Source: Euclidia mi
Lineage: Eukaryota; Arthropoda; Insecta; Lepidoptera; Erebidae
NCBI GenBank assembly: GCA_944739405.2
Contig: OX123182.2
Coordinates: 41,479,598 to 41,543,597, forward strand
Length of the DNA stretch: 64,000 nt
Direction of reading: 5' to 3'
Shown: positions 1 through 13,400 of the stretch, piece after piece
How the letters are laid out: each line of letters starts with the position of its first letter
How positions within the stretch are numbered: the first letter of the stretch is position 1
Notes under the pieces: generated by a model
The model's input: the letters and a program-made list of their open reading frames with translations, nothing else
Databases searched by the model: none
What the model was told of the DNA's origin: nothing
Translations under genes and position numbers: made by a program

Positions 1-749
1 TCAAGCCTTGTAAAACTCTGTTTTGAAAATATCAGAGAAATATAAAAATATACCCGTATTAGGAAGAAAGTTTCTTTTCCAAAAGAAGGATTTTGTATCT
101 TGAAGCATTTAAGGACCATGGAGCAGCATTATACACATTGGGTACTGGGAATTCCTTACTATGGTTTACTTAATGGTGTGTGATAAAGTATGGCCTTAAT
201 TGTTTTTCGAGAAAAACACAAAATAACGAGAGTTACTATGAAGGTAACAAGTATATTTTTTTTCTAGAAAAGATCTAGGTACCTGAGTACAATAAAAGTA
301 GTAGTATTTTAAGGACCTTGTACCATACTATGACGTCTATGACATACCAAGTAGGTATAATCTTAGTAACGGTTTAAAGTTCGTTTCGTTACTTTACTTG
401 ATTGTAAGTAAAATCGATCGACTGTATGAACCGTATAAGTGACGATCTGTGCTAATACTAAGAACAATAAAAGGTAGATGACGCATTCCTATGTAGTAAT
501 ATGCACTGGCAATAGTTGATACTAAATATTACATAATTATTGAGTCACAGCACACTGCGTTGAATGCGGTCGAAGCTTATAATAAGTGCATTGGGTACAA
601 GCGACGTCATATGCAAGTGGAGCTGAATGATAGGCATTAACCTGTTTTTTGAATGTCAAGGTCACCCAGCCGGTACTAGCTACATATAATTTACTTGTCG
701 TGGAATTCAATACAAAATATCAGCCCTGGAGATAAACTGTCCCATTTCT

Positions 750-948
750 GAGGGTCTAGTATGAGTTTTGCACTCGATCGTCACGGTGACGAGAGACTAG
801 TCGATTGGAACAATTTCCATACATACCACGGAGAGTAGCGATCGATAGAGACCGTTAGGCGGTGCATTTAGAAAATGTATGGCATTTGTTCCCGTCGACT
901 AGTCTGTCGTCACCGTGACGATCGAGTGCAAACTCGTACTAGACCCTC
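750..948. mobile_element. Palindromic MITE with about 63-bp inverted arms
   Basis: The left arm starting GAGGGTCTAGTA at 750 is repeated in inverted orientation ending at 948, with only a few mismatches over about 63 bp. The arms include the self-complementary motif GTCACGGTGAC and enclose about 70 bp of unrelated sequence. Total length is 199 bp and there is no coding capacity, as in a non-autonomous DNA transposon. I could not find a convincing target-site duplication, so the superfamily is unknown. Confidence 0.75.
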
Positions 949-3689
949 TGGGCACAGGCCTCTTCTCGCTATGAAAAGGCTTTCGCCATAGTTAACCACT
1001 GTCCAAGTGAGGGTTGTTAGACTTCAGGTTGGCGCTCAATGTTTTCCATCACCGTTCAGCAAGCCACAATATTTTTTGAGGAACTTGACAAATCTTAAGT
1101 ACTTTATCGCTTCATCGAATATACTTAATAGATCATAAGAATATATTTTTATTATTTGTTTGCAATAAATTATAATTCAATGAATGCTCAAGTAAGAATA
1201 ATAAATAGGAAGCAAAATACCTATATCTGCAAAATAAATGCTTTTGTAGCAAAAACGAGAAAATATTGCTGGTATCGCAGTTGAATAAAATTACCTATTA
1301 CAATAATGAAAATGAGTTGAACTTTGAACTGTACAACCTGCACGTGTATGTCGATAAAGGTTTTTGACGCGTATCCAATAACATTTCAGCAAAGCTGACA
1401 TTCAGACTCTACCTTAAGATTTCAAAAATTTCTTAGATGTATGCATGCGAAATAAAATAACATAGAGGTCGAAAAACCAAACTATGAGTATCTTCTGGGA
1501 AATACGAAGAGACGTACTCTGTGATCTGTCTCGGTTTTTGTGCCAGTCCAAAGTCCAATCGTGTTAATCATACATCAAGGTCGGTTGTACCGACCGACCC
1601 AAGCTACCTTTAGCCTTAAGCTTTTTAAGAATCGCAGATTTATCAGAATTAGCATGAGTCAGGATTCGATTATAGTGAGACGTTGACCCGTTTTGAATTC
1701 GATGACTTCATTCGCTTAAATATCTATTTATAGAATCCAGGAAAAAGATGTGGACGACCGTTATTGCCGCAAAAAGTTAACAAGAGACGATTTTTTGCTC
1801 TCCAAGAACCGAACTTTAGTATTCATTTAAGTTTACAAAGAAACCTGGTGGTGAGCTCATTCGGAATATATGAATATTACGTCATTACGTGAACTCATTA
1901 GCCAACACACTTGCATGTCAAATAGGTACATGCTAAAGCGACGATCATACCAAACCAACTGCATGTTGGTAGGCATCGAATAATTGGAATGGCTACATTT
2001 CAGATTGCCTGGCAACCAATATCCCACTACTTTAGAACAATGCTAATGTTCGATCGCACGTGATCGTATCTTCTAACAACGGACTTTGTATTATTATTGT
2101 TTGGAGTATTGGAGATCTGCCTGACTGAAACAAGATGAAATACATCTCAAGATTTGGTTACAATGCCATCTATTAGGGAGTAGCGGAATCTCCAGAGTGT
2201 GGAGTGTAGTTGGTTTCTGGTCAACGTAAAACGGGAGTGAATTTAGAAGCTATTTCCGACTCACGTGTCACCAGACAGTTTGACTTGGCAACAGCACCCG
2301 GTTCTATTTCATTGAACATGAAGTTCATCCCGACTTTAATGGCAGACGGTGTCAGTAGCTAAAATTGTGGAGACGTGCCGATAACTTCAAACGCGAATAG
2401 GTATAATGTGTATTTGTATTGACATGTCTAAATGAAGACTATATTAGATATGTAGATATTGCCACCTTGACCCAATACAACGTGTCGTAATCCACAAATA
2501 TACACGTACAGATAGAAATAGAATTTAAATCGAGAGAAAATAAACCTATACTTTATGCCACATGTGACACAGATATAAATATTTTCATGGTTAGAAGACG
2601 TACCTATGCGTCGTATTTCTTTGCACACCTATTTATTTACCTACTGCATATTATCTTCAATCATAATCGTTGAAACCTTGTAAAAATTATTCAGTATTCT
2701 CAGAAACACGAATACCTCATCTATACCTCTTCATTTTATTTTCCTGGCGATATGCATATTAGATTATTTTGGAAGACCTACGTACGTTCTAAAATTAATG
2801 GGGTTCTTTGGAAATCACCTGAGAGCAAGATAAGACAGACACGATGCGAAGTCTGAATGACTTTGGACGTTTTAATTGTGTTTGGTACTAATCGTTTGCG
2901 TCATAGGTTGCTATTAAAATAGGCAGTTTTATAATTTAAACATCAGACACTTGTACGTGGGTGTTCGTTGTACTACGCTTACGTCACAAAGAGCCAACGA
3001 GGAACTTATGATTATCCACGTAATAAGAAATATGTCACGGAAAGGGGAACAAACGTAATAATTGTGAAATGACACATTTAACGGCACATATTGGTGGAAA
3101 ATAAGCGAACTTTGCTCTAGAAGCTCTTGGCACGAGTTTGGTGAAGCAAATATTCGATACGGGATTTCAAGTGACCGTCGACTTTACAGAATAAGACGTG
3201 ATTTTCAAAGAAAAACGTCTCAATTAAGGAAATAATGTTTATAGTTAGTTTTCAACGACTTGATCAATATTTGTTTTTATAACTAGGGATGAATAAACGT
3301 CAACAAGTAGTATCAACCACTAGTTATAAGTATTTATTTATATTAAATAAGCAATTCTATTAATTGTTTGTCTATATCAATAATAAATTCGCTCTATACC
3401 TATGCTCATAGTCCGCAATATAACAAATAAGTATTTATTCATTACTGTAATCATAATTGTATGACAATGTTTTGTTATGTCATTATTGCATTGCTGGGAA
3501 TCCCAAACATGCCATGCCGTAATATCATGCACCCATAATTATTACGTTATTGTAAATAATTTCCTACTTTAAATAAGTTTTAATGCCAATGGCTCTCCTC
3601 ACTCTCCCCTTCACTTCAACGGTAACCTGCACATCAGTAGCATATACCTATTTATGAAAAGAACAAAACTACATTTAAAACCATACATA

Positions 3690-3949
3690 CATACATACAT
3701 ATCGTCACGCCTTTTATCCCCGAAGGGGTAGGCAGAGGTGTATTTCCACACCCACTTTTCGCCAGATATACCTTAGTCCCACGTAATAAGGGGCGATCCT
3801 ATTACCGTACCGGGCACATTTCCAGACTCCGTGCTGCTACTGAGAATTTCGTGACAGAAAAACCCAATAACACTGCCCGACCCAGGAATCGAACCCGGGA
3901 CCTCCCGATCCCACGCGCACATTTATGCCGCGAGACCAACGAGGCAGTC
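3690..3949 (-). mobile_element. tRNA-derived SINE, family 1, near full length
   Basis: Read on the - strand it opens with a tRNA-like head (GCCTCGTTGGTCTCGCGG) and an internal RNA polymerase III B box (GGGTTCGATTCC), followed by a body and a tail ending near GGCGTGAGTCTAT-like sequence and TATG repeats. Other copies of the family are at 34990-35258, 50142-50378 and 63672-63946, with truncated ones at 14271-14382 and 48914-49005. Here its 5' end abuts another repeat (3950-4093). Confidence 0.85.
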
Positions 3950-4093
3950 GTATAGGGTTTGATGTCGAGTTTTCCGTCTCTACGCAAAAATGGTATTTGC
4001 ATCGTGTTATCCCTTAGTCGCCTTTTACGACACCCACGGGAAGATAGGGGGTGGTGACACTTGTATTCTATGCCGTCAACCACACGGCTAAAA
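3950..4093 (-). repeat. Interspersed repeat fragment, related to 8251-8400
   Basis: The - strand reading contains GGGTGTCGTAAAAGGCGAC and a stretch ending AAACCCTATA that match the repeat at 8251-8385 on the + strand. The repeat is cut off exactly where the SINE at 3690-3949 begins, so either the SINE inserted here or the two travel as a chimera. Confidence 0.6.
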
Positions 4094-6965
4094 CCAACCA
4101 ACTACAAAAACTCCTCAAAAATATATGAACAAAAACACCTTATTATGGATAATTAAAAAAATACCCCTCAGATCTTTTAAATAGAACCACCCGTCGGTTG
4201 AAAATAATAGTAATCAAGGCTCACAAAACAAACATAAAAACCAATAAAATTGTGAATATATAATTAAATACAACATTTTATAGGTACATCTCGAACGTAC
4301 AAAGCTTCCACTATCTTCCGTTTTATTTTCTTTTCCGCATTTTCATTGCATTTACTTTGAAGTTTATTTACACAACGTCAAACACATCTCACAATGGCCT
4401 TTGGCTTTACTCGACGTATCCTTCAATACACAACGTTTGTAAAAATAACTCACGAATGACTGATACTAAGGCCATTTTCAGTTTCAGTGTCAGAAGCGTC
4501 GCGATGTAAGCGTGACATTTGTAACTTCACGTTGACACCTGTTTTTGTCCCATCAACGAGAGGTGACCGCCTGGTGAAGGTTAATGAACTTTATGCTAAC
4601 CGATGATGCATTATAATAATATTATGTTCCAATATTAATTTCGCAGAAAATAAGTAATTATTGCTATTATAATGATTAAAATTAATCAATCATTTTCAAC
4701 ATTTAAATATCAAAGTTCATTCAATAATGTGTGACTACCTGCCAAGGGTACAAAATCTGACCCAATAATAATTCATGTTTGCGATGCTTTATTCCATCAG
4801 CTGGTAAATAAGTTATTGGGTATTTCCAATACTGTGTTAGGTACGAGAATAAACATGACTGAAGTATAATGTAATAAGCAGCGAATGCAACTGACGAAAT
4901 GAGAATACTGTAGGCCTATTAAAAATAAGAACAATGCACGCTTCATTATTTTATATCCGAGGACAACATTCGTCAAAGGGGTGTTGGCATGGCTCGCCAC
5001 ATACACCCGTACCGTATTATTTATATAATACATATATCAATGTAGATATCTATCAATTCTTATCATGAGACACCAACACATTTATAATTAGAGTACGGAC
5101 AGGATATACGCATATTTTACTATGTGTAGATATTTCGTAATTATCTAAATAACGTTCACTTAGATATCGTGCCAATATGACAGCTATCTGGCCATCTTGG
5201 CTTCAGTTTTAAACAACTATGTAATTATTCATCTGCTAACAAAAATAAATAGGAGAAATTGCGTCGGTACGGTTGTTTATTTTAGTCAAAGTTTCATACA
5301 AAATGCACAAATCACAGATTCGATGAATGATTAGTTCTTTGGCACACGCATCGATAGATTCGATACAGGTATTGGTTATGCGGTAATTCGTTTCCGGAGT
5401 GCCATCCTGTGTAGATAGCTATATCTACTCCCAAATTCATTTTTTTTATTTTATTCATTGTCAATACAAAATACGTTTCAATACCGGATAACTGAACAAG
5501 AACCGTCACTTTTGTTTTTTAATGATCTGCAAATACATTGAAAACAAGGACAATGGGTTTTAGTCTTCAATGTCTCAATCGCGCTATTTATAAAATCTGA
5601 AGGTGAAAATTTACGAGCTCTAATGGAAAAACCGGCGCTGATCATAAATAACAATACCTTCATTTCACAATTAAGTCGTAAAACTAACTCATTCCTCTGT
5701 TGTACCGATAAAGTCGAAGTGCCTTCATAGTTTTATTACACTGAAACGGAAAAACATTTCCTAAGATATAGATAAATCTCTATTTCCGACATGACGCAGT
5801 ACAATGTAGGCCTTCTAGTTCTTATGCAAAGTAGGATCATACTAATAGAAATATGTTACCATACTGTTCCTACATAACGTATACCTATCGTGAAATGCAT
5901 AATGAAAATTCCAAAGAAAATGAATTTCAACAAATATTAAATTAAGATATTAATTGAAAACTTGCTAACGCAGTTCAAGTATTTCTTAATTAAAATATCC
6001 ACATGAGATTTTGCTTCATAATTCATACACTTCATACCTACTATAAATTATAAATAAATTCAAATATTTAGAAAAATGTAACACTTAAAAATCAACTCAC
6101 ACTTTTATGATATCATTTTAAATGTTTGCTTGAAATGTTGACTGGCACCTTCTCATAACGTGATTCATAATTTTCAGGAGATTGAAATCTTTAGATTCGG
6201 AGCAGATGCCAATAAAAATTATCAAGTCTAGAACTATCTCTATTGCGCAAACTAAAATAGTACACGGGCCACATATTATTCTGGAAAATACCCGCGATAT
6301 TCACGATGTACGAAGAAAAATATAAATAAACCAATTAGTGCTATCAAAATTGCATACCTACTTCCATATTTACGTTGCAAATACATTATTTATCAATGCC
6401 CCTATATGACTTTTGCAACAAAGAGTACAAACGCGGTACTTTTTCCCTCAACCCTCAAAAGGCCATGTGTCTGGCCGAGACGCCATTTAAATGCTTAAGG
6501 ATAATGTTGGAGCAATAAATGCTAATAATAAAGTTGGGGAGGTCAATTCCAGGTCATGTTTCGAGCATTGTCCTGTTATCGAAACAGCTTCATTGCTGCG
6601 AATTTACGTAATACATGTGATACTACTGATTGCTTTTGATTTCACTGTAATGAAATGATACATACGTAGTCCTTTTATACTACCATTTACAATGGTGAAG
6701 GAACAACTCCTTCGTCTAAGATCATCTTCATTTCTTTTTTTTTAGTCAGTAATTTTTCTACAGTTATTTAGGCCTCACAGATAACTAAATAGATGTTATT
6801 GTTTTTTTTTCTGAAGTTGACACGTGAATTTTTATTTCGTGTACCTACAAGTTATCAATACCGTATGGTTGGATGATATTGCGCGTATCAACCGCAACAC
6901 GTGTCTATGTCACGTGTCAGCATACACGTCTCTTCATGACATCTAACATGACAACCTCTATAAGG

Positions 6966-7011
6966 TTTCCAGTGAATATTTTGAAAGTTTAATGGTAATA
7001 TTCACTGGAAA
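6966..7011. repeat. Short hairpin, 15-bp perfect arms
   Basis: TTTCCAGTGAATATT at 6966-6980 is repeated in perfect inverted orientation at 6997-7011 around a 16-nt loop. There is no coding context. It may be a relic of a small palindromic MITE. Confidence 0.6.
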
Positions 7012-8250
7012 ATGTGCAGCTGTTGAAGCAGATGTCAATTTGCATATCATCGATGAATAATACTCTTAGTTTACCTACATGCTATTGTATTACTTACCAT
7101 AATATTCACATCACATATAATACGCTTTGTCCTGACTGGTATAACAAATATTCATACTTGTATTTCATTATGTAAGGGGTTAAGTTTAAAAAAAATTTAA
7201 TGTAAAATGTAGTATTAAATGAAGATTTTGTAAACTACTTACGTGTCGGATATTCCAAATACATTTGCTTTGGTATGGCGTCCAGCATCCGTGGAGCCAA
7301 TGAAACATAGCTACAACCGCGGTTACAACAACACTTTGTAAAATACATTTATTCTGGCGTGTCAATATTACAGGTAAATTAGGTCCCGCTTCCGCTAATA
7401 GCCTGCAGAGGTATTCACAAGATTTTTGAATTATTTATTGGGATCTTGAGAATGTCTTATCATCGTTCGCCAGGATGACCAAGACAATCTAAATCGACAA
7501 CTAAACGCCAATATTAATGAACTATCGATAAGTAATGAGAAGATATGCCGAAGGGACTTGGCCGCGTCGGTTTGTCTCTACATTTTAATAAAAAAAAAAT
7601 GATGTCTTAACTCGTACAAGTAGTATGAAAACATATCTATCATAAACGGACGGTCCCTGTCCCTGATTGTGAAATGGTACAATGGCATCGACGATAATAT
7701 GTAGGATGACTGGACATATTACTATTTAATTACTAAGCGATGAGCATTTATCACTAAGATGACAAACCGGAACACACACATACTGATCAGTGTTTTATCA
7801 GTACGTGTCCCCAAATCTCTGTAAATTGGAATGTTCACTCGTTTGTCATCTGGCAACCGCTAGTATCCCATAATAAACAATTGTGTCATCAGTTTATGGT
7901 CGTTTTAAAGTCAAGTTTTTTAGTACTTTTCTTTGTTACTACTGTGCCACTGTACACGACTCATGCATTCTTGACTGAATAGGCCAAGATAGAGTCACCA
8001 GTCTTTGAAGCGGTAGTTTCCCTACCTCAGATATCTGACACGAATTGTTTGGGTGTTTGCTAGAGAAGGAAGGTTCTGCTTTGACTAAATTGCTATCTAT
8101 ATATTATATACACATGTATAAGAGGTTTGGTCTGCGAAAAAAATTCTTACATGTAGAAGAACTTTCACTGATTTAAGAACATCGCTGTCCAATCATCGAT
8201 CACATTATTATTTACATGACATTGTTTGTTGTGGCATGACATTATCCGTG

Positions 8251-8490
8251 TGGTGACGGATTAAGAATACGGATTGTCACCACCCCATATCATCCCATGG
8301 GTGTCGTAAGAGCCGACAGAGGAAGCACATTATGCAGAGAACAGCACTGTAAGAGAAGGAAAACTTGAAACAAACCCTATATCAACCCGTTTGGCCAGCG
8401 TGGTATAGTAGGCCAATTCCTCCTTTCAAAGGTGAGGCCTAGTCCAGCAGCGGACTGTTACAGGCTGATGATGATGATGATGATTGTTTG
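8251..8490 (+). repeat. Interspersed retroelement-like repeat with GAT-repeat tail
   Basis: It ends in GGCTGATGATGATGATGATG, and its last 100 bases resemble the 3' part of SINE family 2 (62901-63210), including GGCCAGCGTGG. The 5' half matches 3950-4093. A shared 3' tail with a microsatellite end is typical of a SINE and the LINE whose machinery it uses. No ORF survives, so its class cannot be fixed. Confidence 0.6.
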
Positions 8491-9739
8491 TTGTTACATA
8501 CAAATCTACAAAGATTTCAAAAAGAGCTTAACTGAAGGTAAACGCAATTGATATAGTTTTTGATATTTTTGTAAAAAATCTCCTTAGATATACGTGAAAC
8601 AGAAATTGTAGAGTTCCACTTGGAATATGAATTTTAATTTTGCGAATACCAGTACTATTTGCCGCAGCATTATTTGACTTTACTTAGCATTCAGAGTGTT
8701 TAATAATATTTTCTCACAGTCTAGACATCACGCGTAGTTTCTATTTAACGATGGCTGACGTAAATGTTTGACACCAGCTGAGCCGACGATAATTCAGTTG
8801 TAAGCTCCTGCTTAAATATATTATGTAAGGCGAAAGTTGTATTTACATTAATCATAGCCATTGCATGCCAAGATTATTTATTTACACTAGTTGTTTAAAC
8901 AAATATCTCGTAAATTGCTTACTAAACTCGAAAAGGGAATAGAATCACGACCCTGCGTGATCTCGGTAGATCGAGCGATCGGATAATACCATGCTTTTTG
9001 GATAACAAGCTATGCCTTAAATCACCCTTTTAAATGAATAGGGTGATTTTATATTATTTAATAAATGAAAAAGCTTACTAGATAGTAGTATATAGATAAT
9101 AGTACACCTACATACACCTTATTTCAATAGGAAGTATGCCTCAGTAGGAAGAGATAACCTGATTCCTTGAATAAACGTAAATATATTTGTGTTTTACATT
9201 ATATCATAACACACGTAAGTAAATAAGCTTATCGCCTTCAAAATTATGCCTTAATATGGTCGGCCATAAAGGCGAGATTACAAAACTGCAGTTGAGGTTA
9301 TCCTGCACACTAATTGCGCATTTGATTGTGTAGCTTATAGGCATTCTTTAATACCGAATACACATTATTCGTGGCCAGCGTAGATAGAGCATAAACCTCT
9401 GTGGATTTAATGTTATTGCTAAAGCTGACGCTAAGTTAAACACATCCATTAGTACACTAACACTACCAACTAAAATACTAGAAAACGCCAACATGTTTAA
9501 AACTGTAGAAACACGTAACGTTCTTTACTATGCCCTATAGTAATTATTCATCATAAATAAACATCTTCAGCGGATGCTCTGCTCAAGCGTTCCTTACAGT
9601 AAAAACATTCTGCATTATTCGATAATGGCTTAATCTACAGATGGCGTTTGGACGCCAAATTTTTTTATTTACAAGGAGTCCGTAAATCATATTAAGCACC
9701 AAAAATGTGGGATATAAGGCGGTCTCATAGTCTAGGATA

Positions 9740-10345
9740 GTCATCGCAGCGGGTTTTATTCAAAAAATAGAATAGGCGACGTCGCGACGCGCCTCGGCGC
9801 CACTGCCAACGTTGGCACAGGACGCCTGAACAGTATTTGTTTGTGAACATCTTCGCATCTGTTTCATTAAACATCCGCGCGATTCAGTATTGGACCAATT
9901 CTCAACGTAATCGGTGCGAGTGAAAAGTTCCTTGCACGTATTAGACACGCACTTTTATTTCATCGCCATTTTGTTCCTCCCTTTGTTGTTTTTGTTTCCA
10001 AATGACTATAACGATGTTGCGAAAATTCGTAGTTTTGTTGTTCGATATCAAAGAAGTATTTAGTGAATCCCTTATAAATGTTTTGCTGAAAGATAGAGTG
10101 GAGACAATCCTGTAAAGTTCAGTGAAGTGACGCATTAAACGTTGTATTTGCAAAGAAAGTATTTATTGTGTGATAATAATTTTAAGGAAATATTGAAATT
10201 GAATAGTTGAGAAGTGCTAGTATCCCGACGGGATTTGTTAGTTCATAGTGAATATACGAATAGGATTTGTTTGACAGTTTTTATACGAATCAAAGAGTTC
10301 AGTATTAATTTTATAAGCACAAAAGTGAATAACATACTACATAGA
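9740..10345 (+). promoter_or_regulatory. Probable promoter and 5' leader of Kir gene A
   Basis: Base composition changes sharply here: 9775-9925 is unusually rich in CpG for this AT-rich window, as expected near a transcription start. Arthropod initiator-like TCAGT words occur near 9884 and 10120. The first ATG in the frame used by the gene is at 10346; the open frame extending upstream to 10214 has no earlier ATG. The exact start site cannot be placed without transcript ends. Confidence 0.35.
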
Positions 10346-10443
10346 ATGTCGGGGTTAAAAAGATGTATAAGTCAAGTGTCGATGCTTATGACAGGGAAGC
10401 CAATGAACTCCTCGGAGTCTGCATGGAGAGAAGAATCACTAAA
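10346..10443 (+). CDS. Irk: Kir gene A exon 1 (start codon exon)
   Basis: Encodes 32 residues starting MSGLKRCIS plus two bases of a Lys codon. The donor is AA|GTGAGT, and phase 2 fits exactly the single leading base of exon 2 (AAA Lys, then YRQARY). The ATG has A at position -3. Only this frame, and not the overlapping one starting at 10363, joins in frame to the channel. Gene B has the same phase-2 intron at this position, which supports the call. Confidence 0.75.
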
Positions 10444-13400
10444 GTGAGTTTCAACTTTTTTATTATAAAGCGTATTATCTACGTCACTCGCTTAAACAGA
10501 TAGCGGCACACGGGCCTCGCAGACGCGACCGTAGAAATATTCAAATATTTGGCAACAAGCGATTTGCTAAATCCATTACACCCGTGAATGTTCTCAGAAT
10601 CCTTTGGCTTTGGACATTGTGTTACAAAAATGACGTTAATTGTGTACTAAACATTGTGCTCGCGTAAAATCGAAGCGTGTTTTGTATACGCCATAACCAC
10701 CTGTTTGATGCAAACTCATTACTTACGTCACAACTACCATAAACTTTGATTTAGAGCATTCGTTTAAGACTTCGAGAGATCTACATCTATTCTGTTTTTA
10801 TGTTAGTTCTGTTTTAGCCTCATTAATCGTCATAAATAAAAGCGTTTTTCTCACAAATGTCATAGCAAAGGCATTTGTTTATACTGTTTAATTCTGGAGC
10901 AACAGTATAAACAAATTTTAAAAAATGTCGCCAATGTAGACATTATTTAAAATTTTACCTTATTGCATAACAGTATAGTAACGGCTCCTGTTACCTACCA
11001 CACTTATATGTCACATCAGGACGCATGTAATTGACGCCAATTATTTCGTCCTAACCTGTCATAGTTTGCTACACATATCTGCTAATTAAAATTCATTTCA
11101 AACAACTTTGATGAAGTATGATTAATTTTTTCATCATTAAACTGAAGAAAGAAAAAATACGTATCTGTTTAAAAATACACAGATTTCCAAAGAGCCATCA
11201 ATTTAGCCAACCAATTCAGTTGTATGTATTAGCATTTAGATAACGATATAATTCACGAAGATATTCGAAGTGGATCTAGTTCTGAGAAACTACTAAGAAC
11301 AACCCACGCCTAATAAAATGTATTAGTTCTTGTAAGTCTTGCATAAAATCGCCACACGATTTTCGTGTCTTGCGGTTTACCCTAATCGATTACCAGTAGC
11401 TCTATCTTGTAACTGATCATAAAATAGAGAAATCATGTAGAAGTAATTATATTATTAAAGCCAGGTAAATACTAGAGTAATAGGTAAGACCACCATAATA
11501 GTCTCAATTATCCACATCGTTGAACGATTGATTAATAGGTACGTCAAGTATCTAATGTTTTACACATAGAGCTCTAGCTCTATTCAACAAGTGGACACGT
11601 GTCTTTTATTATTTATCACTGAATAGTCAACTCCGTTTATAAATAATGGAGCCACCATCATTTATTGATAATTAGAATGTATGAATGTAAAGATATTATC
11701 AGAATATTGTCACTGCGTCCTATAATGGATGTGTTATAATCACCAGTGGTCGCAGTTAGGTAACTAGTGTGGTTAGCAAATTTGCTGTCCTGATCTAGAC
11801 CAACCGATCAGTATGCATATTCATTTAATCTTGAGATTTTGTTAAATTAATTCAAGGTACCCGCTATATCAATTGCATAATGTGCATTTGGAGAGATTTT
11901 CCAATCATCTTTCGCTGATGCAGAAATAATTGTTACAAAGTAAATTAAAGAAAATTGTTATTATAAAAGTTCAAACTACGTTAATCCTAAAATGACCAAG
12001 AATGCATGGATAATGTCTAAAATTGCAAAGTGATATGGTACGATAAACTAAACTTTCAGGTTTCTCGTAAACAGCAGATCGGTTCAGCCGTTCAGGTGGC
12101 ATTCAGTGACGAACATAATAATTAATTATTAAACAATAACACAATATTACTTTACACGAGTATGTTTATTTTAAATATTAATACCTTTTATTGACATATG
12201 AAGAAATCGTCCAAAAGCCTCTAGCTACAACTCCTCGACCTCTTTCTAATTAGACCTTTAATCTGTATATATAAAATCCTTGCGTTACTGACTGACTGAC
12301 AGACAAGCTACAGCCGAAACTACTCGGCGCAAGAAGCTGAAATTTAACATGTATGTTCCTTGGGGACCGTAGGGGTGCACTAAGACGAGATTTCCCGAAA
12401 TGCTCACGGGATCGGGCAAAACAGGAAATTCGAAAATATGTGCGTGCGAAGCCGCTGGCGTCCTCTCGTATATTATAAAACGCAAAATATCAAATTATAC
12501 ACTACGCAAAGACCTAAGTGAACTATTTAATACCTACCTTAAGTTCTTTTATATAGAAAATGTTATAAATTACACTACTAAATACTTTCCAGCATTCTTT
12601 GCTAGTGATACCGGGGTCGAATCCAATAGTTGCTTTTTATATACCAAGGTTTTTTTTAATAAGCTGTGCAATGCAAATGTAGTCTACTTGCCAATGTCGC
12701 ATTATACAACAGTATACATATACTTCTATTTTCTTAGTATTCTGATTCTAGTATGTTACAAGACAAATAGTAATTTGTTAAATCACAATAGTGACAAGCT
12801 ATTGTTGTTCTTTCAAATGGATATACTCATCGAAAAATGTATGTTAAATTGTAAGCAATTTTGTGATTTATGTCTTCTCAAATTAACCGGTAATGATGGA
12901 ATAATATTGTATGAATACTATTATAATAATTTGTGGACATGACATGTTGTACAATAAACATTACCGGCTTGTTTTTTTTTAAAGGCTATAGTTTTTATTA
13001 ACAATGAAACTATTACAGAGCTGCCTTGTTTTATTGCCAAGAATCAAGACAACAATTTTCTAGCATGCAATTCTTGTTGAATAAATTATTTTTATTTCCA
13101 TTTCTATTCAGAATGCGAACGCTGTATAAAGATACGGCGGCCCAGTATTTAAAACGTAATGGGCAATGGCTAATGACTTCTTAATCCAACAATACATAGA
13201 TCATTTTATTTAATGACCTGGACAACTAAACGCTCGACTAAAATATTTCCGTAGAATTACTTTTATATTCTACGGTAATATTTTAGTCATGTGTTTTGTT
13301 TTCCAGGTTATATAGTATAGTCAACGTAGTTTTTTTTTAATTCTACCGTGAATGTTTTACAAAATAACCTGCAAACCAATTTTTCAACACCACACTAATC

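Larger units (their letters stand above)
1..9739. other. Intergenic flank without a recognisable gene
   Basis: AT-rich sequence in which all open frames are short and none has plausible splice partners or family motifs. It contains the MITE at 750-948, a SINE and an associated repeat at 3690-4093, a short hairpin at 6966-7011 and a repeat with a GAT tail at 8251-8490, listed separately. Distal enhancers of the gene starting near 10 kb could lie here but nothing in the sequence identifies them. Confidence 0.6.

Noticed and set aside
3802..4101. 99-codon open frame
   Set aside because: Runs across the SINE and the adjacent repeat; the same frame recurs in other SINE copies and is not a gene.
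10214..10345. Upstream extension of Kir gene A start
   Set aside because: The extension begins with GTG and contains no ATG before 10346; GTG starts are not expected in a nuclear insect gene.
12400..12942. 180-codon open frame on the + strand
   Set aside because: Starts inside the Helitron-like element, amino acid use follows AT-rich DNA (Asn, Tyr, Leu, Phe), no domain or splice support. A frame of this length is not very unlikely in 64 kb of this composition.
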